Positions 38,552-47,878 of a stretch of 64,000 nucleotides of DNA are shown here, piece after piece. The stretch covers positions 1 to 64,000 of the forward strand of contig DLNB01000018.1 in NCBI GenBank assembly GCA_002479455.1, written 5' to 3'. The first letter of the stretch is position 1. Every line of letters begins with the position of its first letter. A model generated the notes under the pieces. It did no database searches and had not been told where the DNA came from. It saw only the letters and a program-made list of their open reading frames with translations. This DNA is from Acetothermia bacterium UBA7521. Its GTDB lineage: Bacteria > Bipolaricaulota > Bipolaricaulia > Bipolaricaulales > Bipolaricaulaceae. The position numbers were made by a program, and so were the translations under genes.

Positions 38552-38564
38552 ATCATCGCTGGCA

Positions 38565-39503
38565 TCAGCGTTGGATGTAGCGACTGCGAGATCCGTACAG
38601 GGCGGCGAGTTCGTCTACCGAGAACTCCCGCGCGCTGAAGTACGCCGTCAGCTCGAACTCCGAGTCGGCCGTGAACAGCTGGGGCACAACCACGATCGTG
38701 TACGTGCCGGGAGAAACGGCGTGAGCACCGGTGTACACGTCGTTCACGTTCCCGGGACGAAACGCCACCCGCTTTCCACTCGGATCGTACAGGGTGGCCA
38801 GCAACCATTGCCCCCGCTCCAGCACCAGGGACAGGGCGACGTAGCCCGGTGACGTGATGTTCAGGCTGTAGGAGAGGACATGACAGCGGCCCGGGCTCAG
38901 ATCGGAGTCGCTGTTGCACGTGGACAGGCGGCGGATCCGATCGCGGACCTCGAACAGGACCGAGATGCCTGCCCCCGTCGCGGCGTTTCCGGGCCCGGCG
39001 GATCCCGCGGCTCCATCGAGGGTCCACGATCCGTACATCGCCTCGGCGATGGGCCGGTAGATCGGGTACAGGTCAACAGGAGAGGTGAACGCCCACGAGT
39101 GGAACACCTTGCCGTCGGCCCGCGCGACCACGACCCGCCATTGGCGGAACGTCTCCCCGTCGCGGCTGAACTCAGCGATGTAGCCCGTTCCATTCGGGTA
39201 ATCACTGCTGTCAACGCACACCACGGGGCTTCCCGAGACGAGATCGCACTTGTACGCGTTGAGGAGGGCTTGGGTGGTCTCGTAGCGGCCGCCCATCGTG
39301 GTGGAGGCGAAGCTGGCGATGGTGACGGTGGCATAGTACGCCTGCGACCCTGGCTTGCCCGAGAGCATCAGCGTGTAGTCGTTCGGTCGAGTAGGCATCC
39401 AATCCGCGGGATAGCGGACGCAGTACCCGAGTTCCTGCCAGCAATACACGTTGTCCAGGCTTGTCGGAGCCCCCGCCATCGCCATCCATACGGGCCTACC
39501 CAT
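38565..39503 (-). CDS. Unknown protein with PsbP/LpqN-like and prepeptidase-C-like segments
   Basis: A 312-residue protein that I cannot place firmly. The N-terminal half (CWQELGYCVRYPADWMPTRPNDYTLMLSGKPGSQAYYATVTIASF) resembles small PsbP/LpqN-like domains. The C-terminal half contains VLSYSLNITSPGYVALSLVLERGQWLLATLYDPSGKRVAF and SPGTYTIVVVPQLFTADSEFELTAYF, like secreted carbohydrate- or pre-peptidase-associated beta domains. No clear signal peptide follows the chosen ATG (39503), which is supported by AAGGAGG at 5-base spacing. A longer frame from 39587 offers none either. Location is therefore uncertain. Confidence 0.6.
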   Translation of the reverse strand: MGRPVWMAMAGAPTSLDNVYCWQELGYCVRYPADWMPTRPNDYTLMLSGKPGSQAYYATVTIASFASTTMGGRYETTQALLNAYKCDLVSGSPVVCVDSSDYPNGTGYIAEFSRDGETFRQWRVVVARADGKVFHSWAFTSPVDLYPIYRPIAEAMYGSWTLDGAAGSAGPGNAATGAGISVLFEVRDRIRRLSTCNSDSDLSPGRCHVLSYSLNITSPGYVALSLVLERGQWLLATLYDPSGKRVAFRPGNVNDVYTGAHAVSPGTYTIVVVPQLFTADSEFELTAYFSAREFSVDELAALYGSRSRYIQR

Positions 39504-39670
39504 GGAGCCTCCTTCGAAACAGAGGAGTATACACCTGAGGGCTTCAGGGAAGGTTGGATATCGCCTTCCGGGGTTTCCTCTCGCCAATCGCTGGACCGGG
39601 GCGAGGGCGATCCGTTGAACCCAGCGTTCAGTAGGGGTGACCCATGGATGGCGGCGTCTGGTGTGAGTAA

Positions 39671-39687
39671 CAGTGTTATGTTATACT
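39671..39687 (+). promoter_or_regulatory. Extended -10 promoter and small palindrome for the ABC exporter
   Basis: TGTTATACT (39679-39687) is an extended -10 box about 35 bp before the exporter ATPase start. TAACA-G-TGTTA, an 11-bp palindrome, begins at 39668 and abuts it, a plausible repressor site. No good -35 is visible. Confidence 0.45.
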
Positions 39688-39721
39688 GCCCAGGCGAAGC
39701 CGTCGTCTACAGGGGGTGACT

Positions 39722-40741
39722 GTGAACGAGAGACAGGACGCTGTAGTAGTTGTAGGCCTGCGCAAGGTGTTTGAGCGCCGCGCTCGCCGCGGACTGCTCC
39801 GTCGCGCCCAAGGTGAGGTGAAGACGCTGAGCGCGGTGGACGGAATCGACTTCCTCGTGAAGCGAGGGGAGATCTTCGGCCTCCTCGGCCCCAACGGCGC
39901 GGGGAAGACGACAACGATAAAGATGCTGTGCACCCTGCTTTCCCCTACTTCGGGCACAGCGCGTGTGGCGGGACACGACGTGGTGCGCGAGGCCGCGAAG
40001 GTCCGTTCTTCGCTCGGCACGGTGCTCACTGGTGAGCGGAGCGTCTACTGGAAGCTCACTGGGCGGGAGAATCTGCGGTACTATGCCGCTCTGTACCGCA
40101 TTCCGCGCCGGAAGGCACGGGAGCGGATCGCGGAGCTTCTGGAACGCCTGGAACTCGCGGGGCGCGCCGACGAGCTGGTCGAGAAGTACTCGAGCGGGAT
40201 GAAACAGCGGTTGGCGCTCGCTCGGGCACTGCTGCCGTCCCCACCGATCCTCCTCCTCGACGAGCCCACGGTGGGGCTCGATCCGCAAGCGGCTCGCAAC
40301 CTCCGCCAAACGATCTTCGATCTGAAGGCGGGAGGGAAGACGGTGCTCCTCACCACCCACTACATGGCCGAGGCCGATGAGCTGTGCGACCGGATCGCGA
40401 TCATCGATCAGGGGAGGATCATCGCCCTCGACTCCCCGGCCGCCCTCAAGGAGGGATTGGGCGCCAAGGAGGTCGTACGCCTCGAGATCCAGGGGGAGCC
40501 GAACGGACTCGGAGACGCGCTGCGGGCGCTCGCGTTGGTCGAGTCGGTTGCTGTTCGGCCGAGCGTCAATGGTGCGGGAACGTGCGAGCTGCAGGTGATT
40601 ACCTCGAACAGCCGGCGGAGCATTGGGCCGATCATCGAGTCGGTGCGCGCGGCGGGGCACGAGGTCGTGCACTTCCAGGTCGTCCAGCCGACGCTGGAGG
40701 ACGTATTTATCAGGCTAACCGGCAAATCGCTGCGGGACTGA
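39722..40741 (+). CDS. ABC-2-type exporter, ATP-binding protein
   Basis: A 339-residue drug/lipid-exporter ATPase. Walker A is LLGPNGAGKTTTIKMLC, the signature is KYSSGMKQRLALARAL, Walker B is ILLLDEPTVGLD, and the switch is LLTTHYMAEADEL. The C-terminal ~90 residues form the extra domain of the CcmA/NatA type (VVQPTLEDVFIRLTGKSL). GTG 39722 is chosen because AGGGGG lies 5 bases upstream; GTG 39716 would be embedded in it. Two permease genes follow, giving a full heterodimeric transporter. The substrate is unknown. Confidence 0.88.
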   Translation: MNERQDAVVVVGLRKVFERRARRGLLRRAQGEVKTLSAVDGIDFLVKRGEIFGLLGPNGAGKTTTIKMLCTLLSPTSGTARVAGHDVVREAAKVRSSLGTVLTGERSVYWKLTGRENLRYYAALYRIPRRKARERIAELLERLELAGRADELVEKYSSGMKQRLALARALLPSPPILLLDEPTVGLDPQAARNLRQTIFDLKAGGKTVLLTTHYMAEADELCDRIAIIDQGRIIALDSPAALKEGLGAKEVVRLEIQGEPNGLGDALRALALVESVAVRPSVNGAGTCELQVITSNSRRSIGPIIESVRAAGHEVVHFQVVQPTLEDVFIRLTGKSLRD

Positions 40742-40748
40742 GGCCGAG

Positions 40749-41594
40749 ATGGGCATTCTGAAGCGAGTTCGAGATGGGCTCGGGATCATGCTCGCGGTGG
40801 CGGTGAAGGAGCTCATCCAGTTTCGGCGCTATCCGTCGTGGGTCATCGCCGTGTTCATCTGGCCGCTTCTGTTCCCGATCATGTCCGTGTTCTCGGCGCG
40901 GGCGCTTGCTGGGCCGGAGGGACAGGCGCTGCACGCGTTCGCTGCGCTCTCTGGCACGACCGACTACACGGGGTACATCATCGTGGGGCTCGTGATGTGG
41001 ATGTGGCTGAACATGACCCTGTGGACGCTGGGAAGCTTCATGCGCTCCGAGCAGATGCGGGGGACGCTTGAGGCAACGTGGCTTTGTCCCGTGAGCCGGC
41101 TCGGTGTCTTGCTCGGGGCCACCTGCAGCCAGCTTCTGATCTCGATGGTCAACCTCACCGTCTCCCTGATCGCGTTCCGCTACATCTGGGGGTTCCGCAT
41201 CGTGGGGAACCTCGGTCTGACTGCCCTTCTGTTCATCCTGTCCGCCGCCGCCGTGTACGGGCTCGGGATCGCCTTCGCCAGCCTGGTGATGTGGGTCAAG
41301 GAGGCGAACGCGATGGTATTCCTCGTGCGGGGATTGTTCATGGTGTTCTGCGGGATGACGTACCCATTGGCTGTGCTCCCGGGGTGGATGCGGATCGTCT
41401 CCCGCGGGCTCCCGCTGACCTACTCCATTGACGGCATCCGTACCGTGGCCTTAGCCGGTGCGGGCCTTGCAGATGTAATGGGCCATATCGCTGCCCTGGC
41501 TGCGTTCGCCGTGGTGACGCTGGTCGCGGGGTTCGTGGCGTTCCGCTGGACGGAGCGTCGTGTCCTGCGCACCGGCGCGCTCGGGCACCACTGA
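40749..41594 (+). CDS. ABC-2-type permease, subunit 1
   Basis: A 281-residue ABC-2 permease with six predicted membrane segments. Examples are WVIAVFIWPLLFPIMSVFSA, TGYIIVGLVMWMWLNMTLWTL, LLISMVNLTVSLIAF, NLGLTALLFILSAAAVYGLGIAFASLVM and AALAAFAVVTLVAGFVAF. The cytoplasmic phrase RSEQMRGTLEATWLCPVSR is typical of the family. It lies 7 bp after the ATPase and 10 bp before the second permease. Confidence 0.85.
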   Translation: MGILKRVRDGLGIMLAVAVKELIQFRRYPSWVIAVFIWPLLFPIMSVFSARALAGPEGQALHAFAALSGTTDYTGYIIVGLVMWMWLNMTLWTLGSFMRSEQMRGTLEATWLCPVSRLGVLLGATCSQLLISMVNLTVSLIAFRYIWGFRIVGNLGLTALLFILSAAAVYGLGIAFASLVMWVKEANAMVFLVRGLFMVFCGMTYPLAVLPGWMRIVSRGLPLTYSIDGIRTVALAGAGLADVMGHIAALAAFAVVTLVAGFVAFRWTERRVLRTGALGHH

Positions 41595-41604
41595 GGGGGT
41601 GGGC

Positions 41605-42417
41605 ATGATCGACACGCTGCTGGCCATTGCGAGGAAGGACCTGATCATGTTCTTTCGCTACCCGATCAACGCGGTGTTTCGCATCGTGGAGCCGATCATG
41701 TGGCTCACGCCAGCGTTCTTCCTCGGCCGGGGGTTCAGCGTGGACGGTACGGCCACGGGGTTTGCCGCCTACACGGGTACGGGAGACTTCTTCTCGTTCA
41801 TCCTCCTTGGGAGTCTCCTCGGGGCGTACATCAGCGCCGTGTTTTGGGGGATCGGCTACTCGCTGAAGATGGAGATGGACTCTGGCGTTCTCGAGTCGAA
41901 CTGGATGACGCCGGTGCCGCGGCTGGCGTTTCTCGTAGGGCGGACGCTGACGAGCTTGGTCGTCACCACGCTCAACTGCACGGGTGTGCTGCTCGCAAGT
42001 TGGCTCCTCTTCGGGTTCAGCGCCGGCGGCCCGGTGAGCAAGGCGATGCTGATCACGCTGCCGATGCTCGCGGGGCTCTACGGGTTCGGATTCGCCTTCG
42101 CCGGGTTGGTCCTGCTCATGCGCGACGCGAACACGCTCGTGGATGTCTCCAGCTTCCTCGTCGGCGAGCTGTCCGGACGCGGGTTCCCGGTGACCGTGCT
42201 CCCGCGGGCGCTGATGGTGATCTCGCTCGTCCTGCCCACGACTTACGGGTTCGATGCGGTACGGGCGCTTCTCCTTGGGACGAAGCCGCTGCTTCCTCTG
42301 GGGGTTGCGGCCGTGGTGCTGGTGGGGTTCATGGTCGCCATGCTCGTCCTGGGAGGGATGGCATTCAGCGCGATCGAACGCGTGTGCCGGGCCCGCGGCA
42401 CGCTTGGGATGCACTGA
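41605..42417 (+). CDS. ABC-2-type permease, subunit 2
   Basis: A 270-residue permease paralogous to subunit 1. It has the first segment FRIVEPIMWLTPAFFLG, the cytoplasmic SLKMEMDSGVLESNWMTPVPR motif and about six membrane spans, ending in GVAAVVLVGFMVAMLVLGGMAF. The ATG at 41605 has GAGGGGG upstream. With the preceding ATPase and permease it forms an exporter operon that ends here. Confidence 0.85.
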   Translation: MIDTLLAIARKDLIMFFRYPINAVFRIVEPIMWLTPAFFLGRGFSVDGTATGFAAYTGTGDFFSFILLGSLLGAYISAVFWGIGYSLKMEMDSGVLESNWMTPVPRLAFLVGRTLTSLVVTTLNCTGVLLASWLLFGFSAGGPVSKAMLITLPMLAGLYGFGFAFAGLVLLMRDANTLVDVSSFLVGELSGRGFPVTVLPRALMVISLVLPTTYGFDAVRALLLGTKPLLPLGVAAVVLVGFMVAMLVLGGMAFSAIERVCRARGTLGMH

Positions 42418-42477
42418 GCGAGGCCCCGCTAGCGGCGTCCCTTCGCCTGAGACCGGGTATGCTGTGGAGGAGAAACC

Positions 42478-42945
42478 GTGAGCTTCCACCAGGACTTCGG
42501 GGAGTGGGAGAGGTTCGCACGACCGGAGGGCTGCCCAGTGTGCCAGAACTGGCCGGAGCCCGAGGATCACGTGACGATTCGAGAGTACCCCACCTCGTGG
42601 CTCATCGCCCATCCCCGAGTCTGCCTCCGCGGGACGTGTTGCCTCCTCCTCAAGCCCCACGCCGTCGAGCTCTATGATCTGGATGAGGCTGACCTGCTCG
42701 CGTTCATGAAGGAGGCCCAGATCTGCGCCCGGGCGCTGAAGGCCGTCACCGGGGCGGTGAAGATCAACTACGAGATCCACGGGAACACCATCCCCCACCT
42801 GCACATGCACCTCTTCCCCCGTCACCGGGACGACCCGTTTCCCGGGGCGCCGATCGACTTTCGCCGGATGGACCCGCCCGTGTACGGGGAAGGCGAGTTC
42901 GCCGCGTTCGTGGCGGCGATGAGGGCGGCGCTCTCCTCGGTGTAG
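42478..42945 (+). CDS. HIT-family nucleotide hydrolase/transferase
   Basis: A 155-residue HIT protein. The histidine triad is PHLHMHLFPRHRDD, preceded by KINYEIHGNTI. An N-terminal CPVC pair (residues 19-22) may bind zinc, as in GalT-like or Hint relatives. These enzymes hydrolyse AMP or ADP from dinucleoside or nucleotide conjugates. The GTG at 42478 follows GGAGGAGAAACC, and TATGCT near 42459 may be its -10. Confidence 0.85.
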   Translation: MSFHQDFGEWERFARPEGCPVCQNWPEPEDHVTIREYPTSWLIAHPRVCLRGTCCLLLKPHAVELYDLDEADLLAFMKEAQICARALKAVTGAVKINYEIHGNTIPHLHMHLFPRHRDDPFPGAPIDFRRMDPPVYGEGEFAAFVAAMRAALSSV

Positions 42946-43023
42946 CCCGAGGCCTCGGCTGCGGCGCTGTTGGAGCTCCTGCGCCGGGCTGGGATGTACA
43001 CTTCCCCTGATGAAGGAGGATTT

Positions 43024-44304
43024 GTGAAACGACGGTTCTGGGTTGGCTTGCTCCTTCTGGTGGGAATTACGGGTCTGTCCCAGCTGCCGGCGGAGCTCTT
43101 CGACTACGTCCACGAGGCGCGGGGGACGGCGGTCTGGGAGGTTGTGGGGACACAGTCCGTCGGAGCGGGCCGGATCACGGAGATCCGCCTCCGCTCCCAG
43201 ATGTGGCGCGGGGTTCCCTGGAACCACGTGCTGTTCGTGTGCGAGCCGGGGAACGTGCTCGTCCAGGACGCGATGATCCTGTTCATCACGGGAGGGGAGG
43301 GCCGGGCGGACGCCCTGCTCGGGCTGACGATGGCATCGTTCGCGGGCTTGCGGGTGGCGGTTCTCGGCGGCGTCCCCAACCAGCCCCTGTTCGGCCTCCG
43401 CGAGGACGCGCTCATCGCCCACACGTTCGAGCGATACCTCCAGGAGGGTGATTCAGACTGGCCACTTCTCCTGCCGATGGTGCGGAGCGCCCACGCGGCG
43501 ATGGACGCCCTGGAGGCCCTCGCTCCGGAGCTGTGGGGAACGGAGCTGCGCGGGTTCGTGGTCACAGGGGCGTCCAAGCGCGGCTGGACCACGTATCTCA
43601 CCGCGGCCACCGCTCCCGAGCGCGTCCTGGGGATGGCCCCGATCGTGTTTGACTTCCTCAACATCCCTGCCCAGCTCGGGCAGCAAGACGAGTTCCTCGG
43701 CGGCCCGTCCCCGATGCTCAGGGACTACACGGCTCTTGGCCTCACGGCGGAGTTCACCGCCACCCCGGAGGGGGCGCGCCTGGCGTGGATCGTAGACCCG
43801 TACTCGTACCGCAACGCCTACACCATGCCCAAGCTCGTCGTGGTGGGCTCGAACGATCCGTACTGGACCGTGGGCGCAACAAGCCTCTACTGGCCGGGGC
43901 TTCCCGATCTCAAGCTGCTCCTGGTGATCCCCAATGCTGGCCACGGGGTGCTGGATGTGGGCCGGGTCATGGGCTCTCTGTCCCTGTTTGCGCGGCTGGT
44001 GGCTCAAGGGGAGGAGCCACCGAGAGTAGAGAGCGTGGTGCGCCTGACCCCGGAGGGCGCGACAGTCACGGTTCACGCGGACTGGGTACCGGTCGAGGCG
44101 CGGCTGTGGGTGGCGGAGAGCGCCACCCCGGACTTCCACCAGGAGCGGTGGGCCGAGCAGGAGCTACCGGTGACCGCGACGGGCTGGGAGGCCCACGTAC
44201 TGGCGGCTGGGACGGGGTACACCGCGTTCTTCGCCGAGCTCGTCTTCGAGCGCGACGGGCTCAGGCTCTACGTCTCGTCCCCGACGCGGGTCCTCGGCCC
44301 GTGA
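43024..44304 (+). CDS. PhoPQ-activated pathogenicity-related (PqaA) family protein
   Basis: A 426-residue alpha/beta-hydrolase-like secreted protein. A signal peptide (RRFWVGLLLLVGITGLSQLPAELF) is followed by MWRGVPWNHVLFVCEP. The nucleophile region is FVVTGASKRGWTTYLTA. Late motifs are VDPYSYRNAYTMPKLVVVGSNDPYW and IPNAGHGV, which would hold the acid and His. The activity of the family is not established. The GTG at 43024 follows AAGGAGGATTT. It stands alone, facing the minus-strand fpg gene. Confidence 0.82.
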   Translation: MKRRFWVGLLLLVGITGLSQLPAELFDYVHEARGTAVWEVVGTQSVGAGRITEIRLRSQMWRGVPWNHVLFVCEPGNVLVQDAMILFITGGEGRADALLGLTMASFAGLRVAVLGGVPNQPLFGLREDALIAHTFERYLQEGDSDWPLLLPMVRSAHAAMDALEALAPELWGTELRGFVVTGASKRGWTTYLTAATAPERVLGMAPIVFDFLNIPAQLGQQDEFLGGPSPMLRDYTALGLTAEFTATPEGARLAWIVDPYSYRNAYTMPKLVVVGSNDPYWTVGATSLYWPGLPDLKLLLVIPNAGHGVLDVGRVMGSLSLFARLVAQGEEPPRVESVVRLTPEGATVTVHADWVPVEARLWVAESATPDFHQERWAEQELPVTATGWEAHVLAAGTGYTAFFAELVFERDGLRLYVSSPTRVLGP

Positions 44305-44388
44305 TCCATGAGCTACAGACGATGAGAGAATCTGGAACGCACGAGGAGAAACCAGAATCATGGATGGGATCGGTGGGTGCTTGAGAGG

Positions 44389-45162
44389 TTACCTTTGGCA
44401 GCGGGGGCAGGCGTACGTGCCCCGGCCGCCGAGGACGGTGCGCTCGATGGGCATCCCGCACCTCCGGCACGGCTCGCCCGCCCGGCCGTAGACGGAAAGC
44501 TCGCACGTGAACGCGCCGATCTCGCCGTTGGGTCCGCGGTAGATACCGTCGCCCAGCGTGGTGCCGCAGCAGGCGATCGCCTCCTCCAACACCGCGGGGA
44601 TCGCTTTCCGAAGTCGACCCACCTCCGCCCGGGAGAGGGAGTTCGCCGGTCGGTCGGGCGCGATCCCGGACCGGAACAGGATCTCCGCGGCGTAGATGTT
44701 CCCGATCCCGGCGATCTTCTGCTGGTCCATGAGCCAGAGCTTGATCAGCATTCGGCTCTCCTTCACGACCGGCGGGAGCCAGGACAGGTCCCCCACGGGC
44801 TCGGGGCCGAGGCTGTCGGAGAACTTCCGCACGACCTCGGCCGTTCCCAGCCGGCGGGGGTCCACGAGGTGCACGGTTCCGTCGGCGAAGCGCAGCGAAA
44901 GCCGAACCCGTCCCGCGGGCTTGCGCTTCGCCCACAGCACCCGGCCGCTCATCCGCAGGTGGAGGACGAGCGTCTGGTCTCCGAGGTCAAACAAGATGTG
45001 CTTTCCCCGCCGGGAGAGGGACGCAACGGTAACGGGCAGGGGGAGTGCTCTTTCTATGTCCTGCAGCTTGAGGTCCAGAATCTCAACGGCGACGATTCCC
45101 TTTCCCACCACGTGGGGCCGTAGCCCATGGACCATCGTCTCCACCTCAGGGAGCTCGGGCAT
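44389..45162 (-). CDS. mutM: Formamidopyrimidine-DNA glycosylase
   Basis: A 257-residue Fpg/MutM base-excision repair enzyme that removes oxidised purines such as 8-oxoguanine. The catalytic N-terminus PELPEVETMVHGL has the essential Pro and Glu. The beta-elimination Lys is in RRGKHILFDL, and helix-two-turn-helix residues are KIAGIGNIYAAEILFRSGI. The C-terminal zinc finger (CRRCGMPIERTVLGGRGTYACPRC) is intact. The start lies 3 bp after the stop of the amidohydrolase gene upstream, so the two are co-transcribed. Confidence 0.95.
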   Translation of the reverse strand: MPELPEVETMVHGLRPHVVGKGIVAVEILDLKLQDIERALPLPVTVASLSRRGKHILFDLGDQTLVLHLRMSGRVLWAKRKPAGRVRLSLRFADGTVHLVDPRRLGTAEVVRKFSDSLGPEPVGDLSWLPPVVKESRMLIKLWLMDQQKIAGIGNIYAAEILFRSGIAPDRPANSLSRAEVGRLRKAIPAVLEEAIACCGTTLGDGIYRGPNGEIGAFTCELSVYGRAGEPCRRCGMPIERTVLGGRGTYACPRCQR

Positions 45163-45165
45163 TCA

Positions 45166-46671
45166 CTAAGGGGCGTCATCGCGGAGGTAGACGCGTTCTC
45201 CGGCGAGGAACGTCAGGTCCACGTACAGCTCACGCCACGGTTGACGGGCTGGATCCCCGGACAGGACGACGAGGTCGGCCCTCTTCCCCGGGGCGATTGT
45301 CCCCAGTTCCCTCTCGGCGAACGCGGCGTACGCCGCCCCTTCGGTGTAGGCGCGGACCGCGTCGGTTAAGGTGAGCCTCTGCGGCGGGTGGGGCGGGTCG
45401 AGGGCGAGGCCGATCCCATACAAGGGCCCCATCGGCATTCCATCGGACCCCAGCGCCAGGGGGATCCGGCGTTCGATGGCCCACGCGTGGGGGTCGATCC
45501 GCGCGTCCCGCTCGCGGCCCAGCCGGTCCTCGTACATCCTCCCCGGACCGGACCACTGGAGGAAGTTGGGTTGCATCGAGGCCACGAGTCCCTGGGATGC
45601 GACCTCGTCCAGTTGGGCAGCGGCGGGGAGTTCGAGGTGCTCGATTCGGTGCCGATCGAGCGGGCTTACTCCGGCCAGACGGGCCGCGGCCAGGACCTCC
45701 ACGATCGCCCGGTCGCCGATGGCGTGGACAGCAAGCTGAAGCCCACCTTCGATCACCTGGCGCCACCGCTGGGCCAACGCCGTTCGCTCGGTGAGGAGCT
45801 GCCCGTGGCCTGTCTCCCCTCGGTACGGCTCGCCGAGGGCGGCGGTGCGGGCGCCGATCGAACCGTCGGCGAACGCTTTGACCCCTTGGATGGTCAGGAG
45901 AGACGAACCGAAACCACGGCGCATCCCGAGTGCCGATAGAGCTGGGAGATCGTCGGCGGGGAGGTAGAGGAAGACCCTCGTCCTGAGACCTCCCCGCCGC
46001 AACGCGGTCTGGTAGGCGGTGAGGTCGTCCGGACCCGCCATGTCCGCCACCGCGGTCACCCCGAGGGAGGCGGCGTGGCGCGACGCGGCGGCCACGGCCT
46101 CGATCAAGGTATCCGGGTCGGGGCGGGCAGCTCGGGCGAGTTCCCACGCCGCCTCCTCTCGGAGATGCCCCAGATCGCGATCCACGAACTCCCCGTCGGG
46201 GCAGGTGCAGCGAGCGAGGGCGAGGGTGTTCGCGGCGAGCATGTGCCCGTCCACGCGCATCGCGTAGCAGGGCTGGCGGGGAACGGCCCGATCGAGGTCA
46301 CCCCGCTCCAGGTAACGCTTCTCGGGCCAGCGGGACTCGTCCCATCCCCGGCCCACGACCCACCCCTCGGGCCGGGATGCGGCCGCGCTACGCAGCCGCT
46401 CCAGGGCTTCGCGAAGCGAACTCGTCGTTCCCAGTTCGACGTAGAACGTCTGTTCAAGTCCCACGCGGATGAAGTGGGTGTGGGCGTCGAAGAACCCGGG
46501 GAGGACGGCCCGGCCGTGAAGGGGGACGAGCACCGTCTCCGGCCCCTTCAATCTCAGCATTTCCGCAGAAGATCCCACCGTCGCGATCCGCCCGCAACGG
46601 ACGGTGAGGGCATCGGCGCCCTCGGCCCCGAACACCGGTCCGCCGTGAAAGATCAAATCCGCCGCCATCAT
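45166..46671 (-). CDS. YtcJ-like metal-dependent amidohydrolase
   Basis: A 501-residue amidohydrolase. The metal motif is GFFDAHTHFIRVGL, and the middle contains YAMRVDGHMLAANTLAL. Later metal ligands lie in AVHAIGDRAIVEV and HRIEHLELP. The end of the domain has LGSDGMPMGPLYGI and FAERELGTIAPGKRADLVVLSGDP. This subfamily acts on exocyclic amides, with substrate unknown. The start is given at 46671 (a second ATG follows at once at 46668). A longer frame reaches 46701. It is the first gene of a pair with mutM. Confidence 0.88.
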   Translation of the reverse strand: MMAADLIFHGGPVFGAEGADALTVRCGRIATVGSSAEMLRLKGPETVLVPLHGRAVLPGFFDAHTHFIRVGLEQTFYVELGTTSSLREALERLRSAAASRPEGWVVGRGWDESRWPEKRYLERGDLDRAVPRQPCYAMRVDGHMLAANTLALARCTCPDGEFVDRDLGHLREEAAWELARAARPDPDTLIEAVAAASRHAASLGVTAVADMAGPDDLTAYQTALRRGGLRTRVFLYLPADDLPALSALGMRRGFGSSLLTIQGVKAFADGSIGARTAALGEPYRGETGHGQLLTERTALAQRWRQVIEGGLQLAVHAIGDRAIVEVLAAARLAGVSPLDRHRIEHLELPAAAQLDEVASQGLVASMQPNFLQWSGPGRMYEDRLGRERDARIDPHAWAIERRIPLALGSDGMPMGPLYGIGLALDPPHPPQRLTLTDAVRAYTEGAAYAAFAERELGTIAPGKRADLVVLSGDPARQPWRELYVDLTFLAGERVYLRDDAP

Positions 46672-46824
46672 GGGGGGATTATCCCGGATCCCCCATCTCA
46701 CCGCAGACCCCGCCGCGCATGAACCCGTGGCGGGAGGGCTAGAGAGATTCCATCTTTCACAGGTCGCCGATCACCCGTCACCGCTCCCCGCCACCGGGGG
46801 GCTTCCCTCCTCCAGTGGACGTTG

Positions 46825-46839
46825 TAGGATAGAGGACGT
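46825..46839 (+). promoter_or_regulatory. -10-like hexamer adjacent to a start codon (Sua5)
   Basis: TAGGAT (46825-46830) is followed by 9 bases and then the ATG at 46840. With no GGAGG in between except AGAGGAC, the transcript could be leaderless or nearly so. The same layout occurs at 53440 and 53199. Confidence 0.35.
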
Positions 46840-47850
46840 ATGGAGACGAAGGTCCTCGCTCCAGATGAGGCGGGCATCGCCGCCGCGGCGGACGTGATCC
46901 GTCGCCGGGGAACGGTGGCGTTTCCCACCGAGACCGTGTACGGCTTAGGGGCGGACGCCCTGTCTGCCCGGGCCGTGGCCCGCGTGTTCGCGGCCAAGGA
47001 GCGCCCGCGGTTCGACCCGGTCATCGTCCACGTTGCAGACCCCGGCGAGGTGCGCTCGCTGTGGACCGAGGTCCCTCCCGTGGCTCGGAGGCTGATGGAC
47101 CGGTTCTGGCCAGGCCCCCTGACCCTGATTCTCCCCCGGCGGCAGCGCGTCCCTCCGATCGTCACCGCCGGGCTGCCCACGGTGGCGGTGCGGATGCCGG
47201 ACCACCCCGTGGCTCTGGCCCTCATTCGCGCCGCCGATCGGCCGATCGCCGCCCCCAGTGCGAACCGGTTTGGGCGTCTCTCTCCGACCCATCACGATGA
47301 CGTGCTGGACCAGCTAGACGGGCGCATCGACGCCGTGCTCGCGGGCGGACCAACATCGATCGGGATCGAATCTACCGTGGTATCGCTTGTGGAGGATATT
47401 CCCCTCGTGTTGAGGCCGGGTGGAACACCGCTTGAGGCGCTGCAGGAGCTTGTCCCCGATCTGCGTATGGCTCCGCCGATGGCGCCGTCGGCCTCGCCGG
47501 GGACGTTGCCTCGGCACTACGTTCCGGCGACGCCGCTCCTGCTTCTCGAACGAGGGACGGCTCCCGAGGGGGGCGACCCCCTGGATCGGCTCGCCTGCGG
47601 GTTCCTTGCGTTCCAAGAGGAGTGGACCGGTTTTGGACGGGTGGAGGTCCTGTCACCTCGGGGCGATCTTGTGGAAGCAGGAGCTCGGTTTTTCGCCGCG
47701 GTCCACCGTCTCGACCGGGCAGGTTTGGCGGCCATCGTCGCCGAGCCGCTTCCTGAGGAGGGCTTGGGCACAGCCATGATGGATCGGTTGCGGCGGGCAG
47801 CGTCTGGGAAAGCGTTCGTGGGTCAGGAGCGGGTGTGGCGGGCGCGGTGA
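46840..47850 (+). CDS. L-threonylcarbamoyladenylate synthase (Sua5)
   Basis: A 336-residue Sua5-type enzyme that makes threonylcarbamoyl-AMP for t6A modification of tRNA at A37. The YrdC domain shows AADVIRRRGTVAFPTETVYGLGADA, KERPRFDPVIVHV, RFWPGPLTLILPRR, AVRMPDHPVALALI and APSANRFGRLSPTHHDDV. A linker, SPGTLPRHYVPATPL, precedes the C-terminal Sua5 domain. The length of both domains is normal. It is separated by 28 bp from the following DJ-1 gene, which has its own ribosome binding site. Confidence 0.93.
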   Translation: METKVLAPDEAGIAAAADVIRRRGTVAFPTETVYGLGADALSARAVARVFAAKERPRFDPVIVHVADPGEVRSLWTEVPPVARRLMDRFWPGPLTLILPRRQRVPPIVTAGLPTVAVRMPDHPVALALIRAADRPIAAPSANRFGRLSPTHHDDVLDQLDGRIDAVLAGGPTSIGIESTVVSLVEDIPLVLRPGGTPLEALQELVPDLRMAPPMAPSASPGTLPRHYVPATPLLLLERGTAPEGGDPLDRLACGFLAFQEEWTGFGRVEVLSPRGDLVEAGARFFAAVHRLDRAGLAAIVAEPLPEEGLGTAMMDRLRRAASGKAFVGQERVWRAR

Positions 47851-47878
47851 AGGTTACGCATGAGGGAAGGAGGAGACG

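Noticed and set aside
41338..43422. A 694-codon open frame on the minus strand opposite the ABC permease, HIT and PqaA genes
   Set aside because: It is the mirror frame of real genes in GC-rich DNA: rich in Arg, Glu, His and Pro, with no domain motif, and it crosses three well-supported plus-strand genes.
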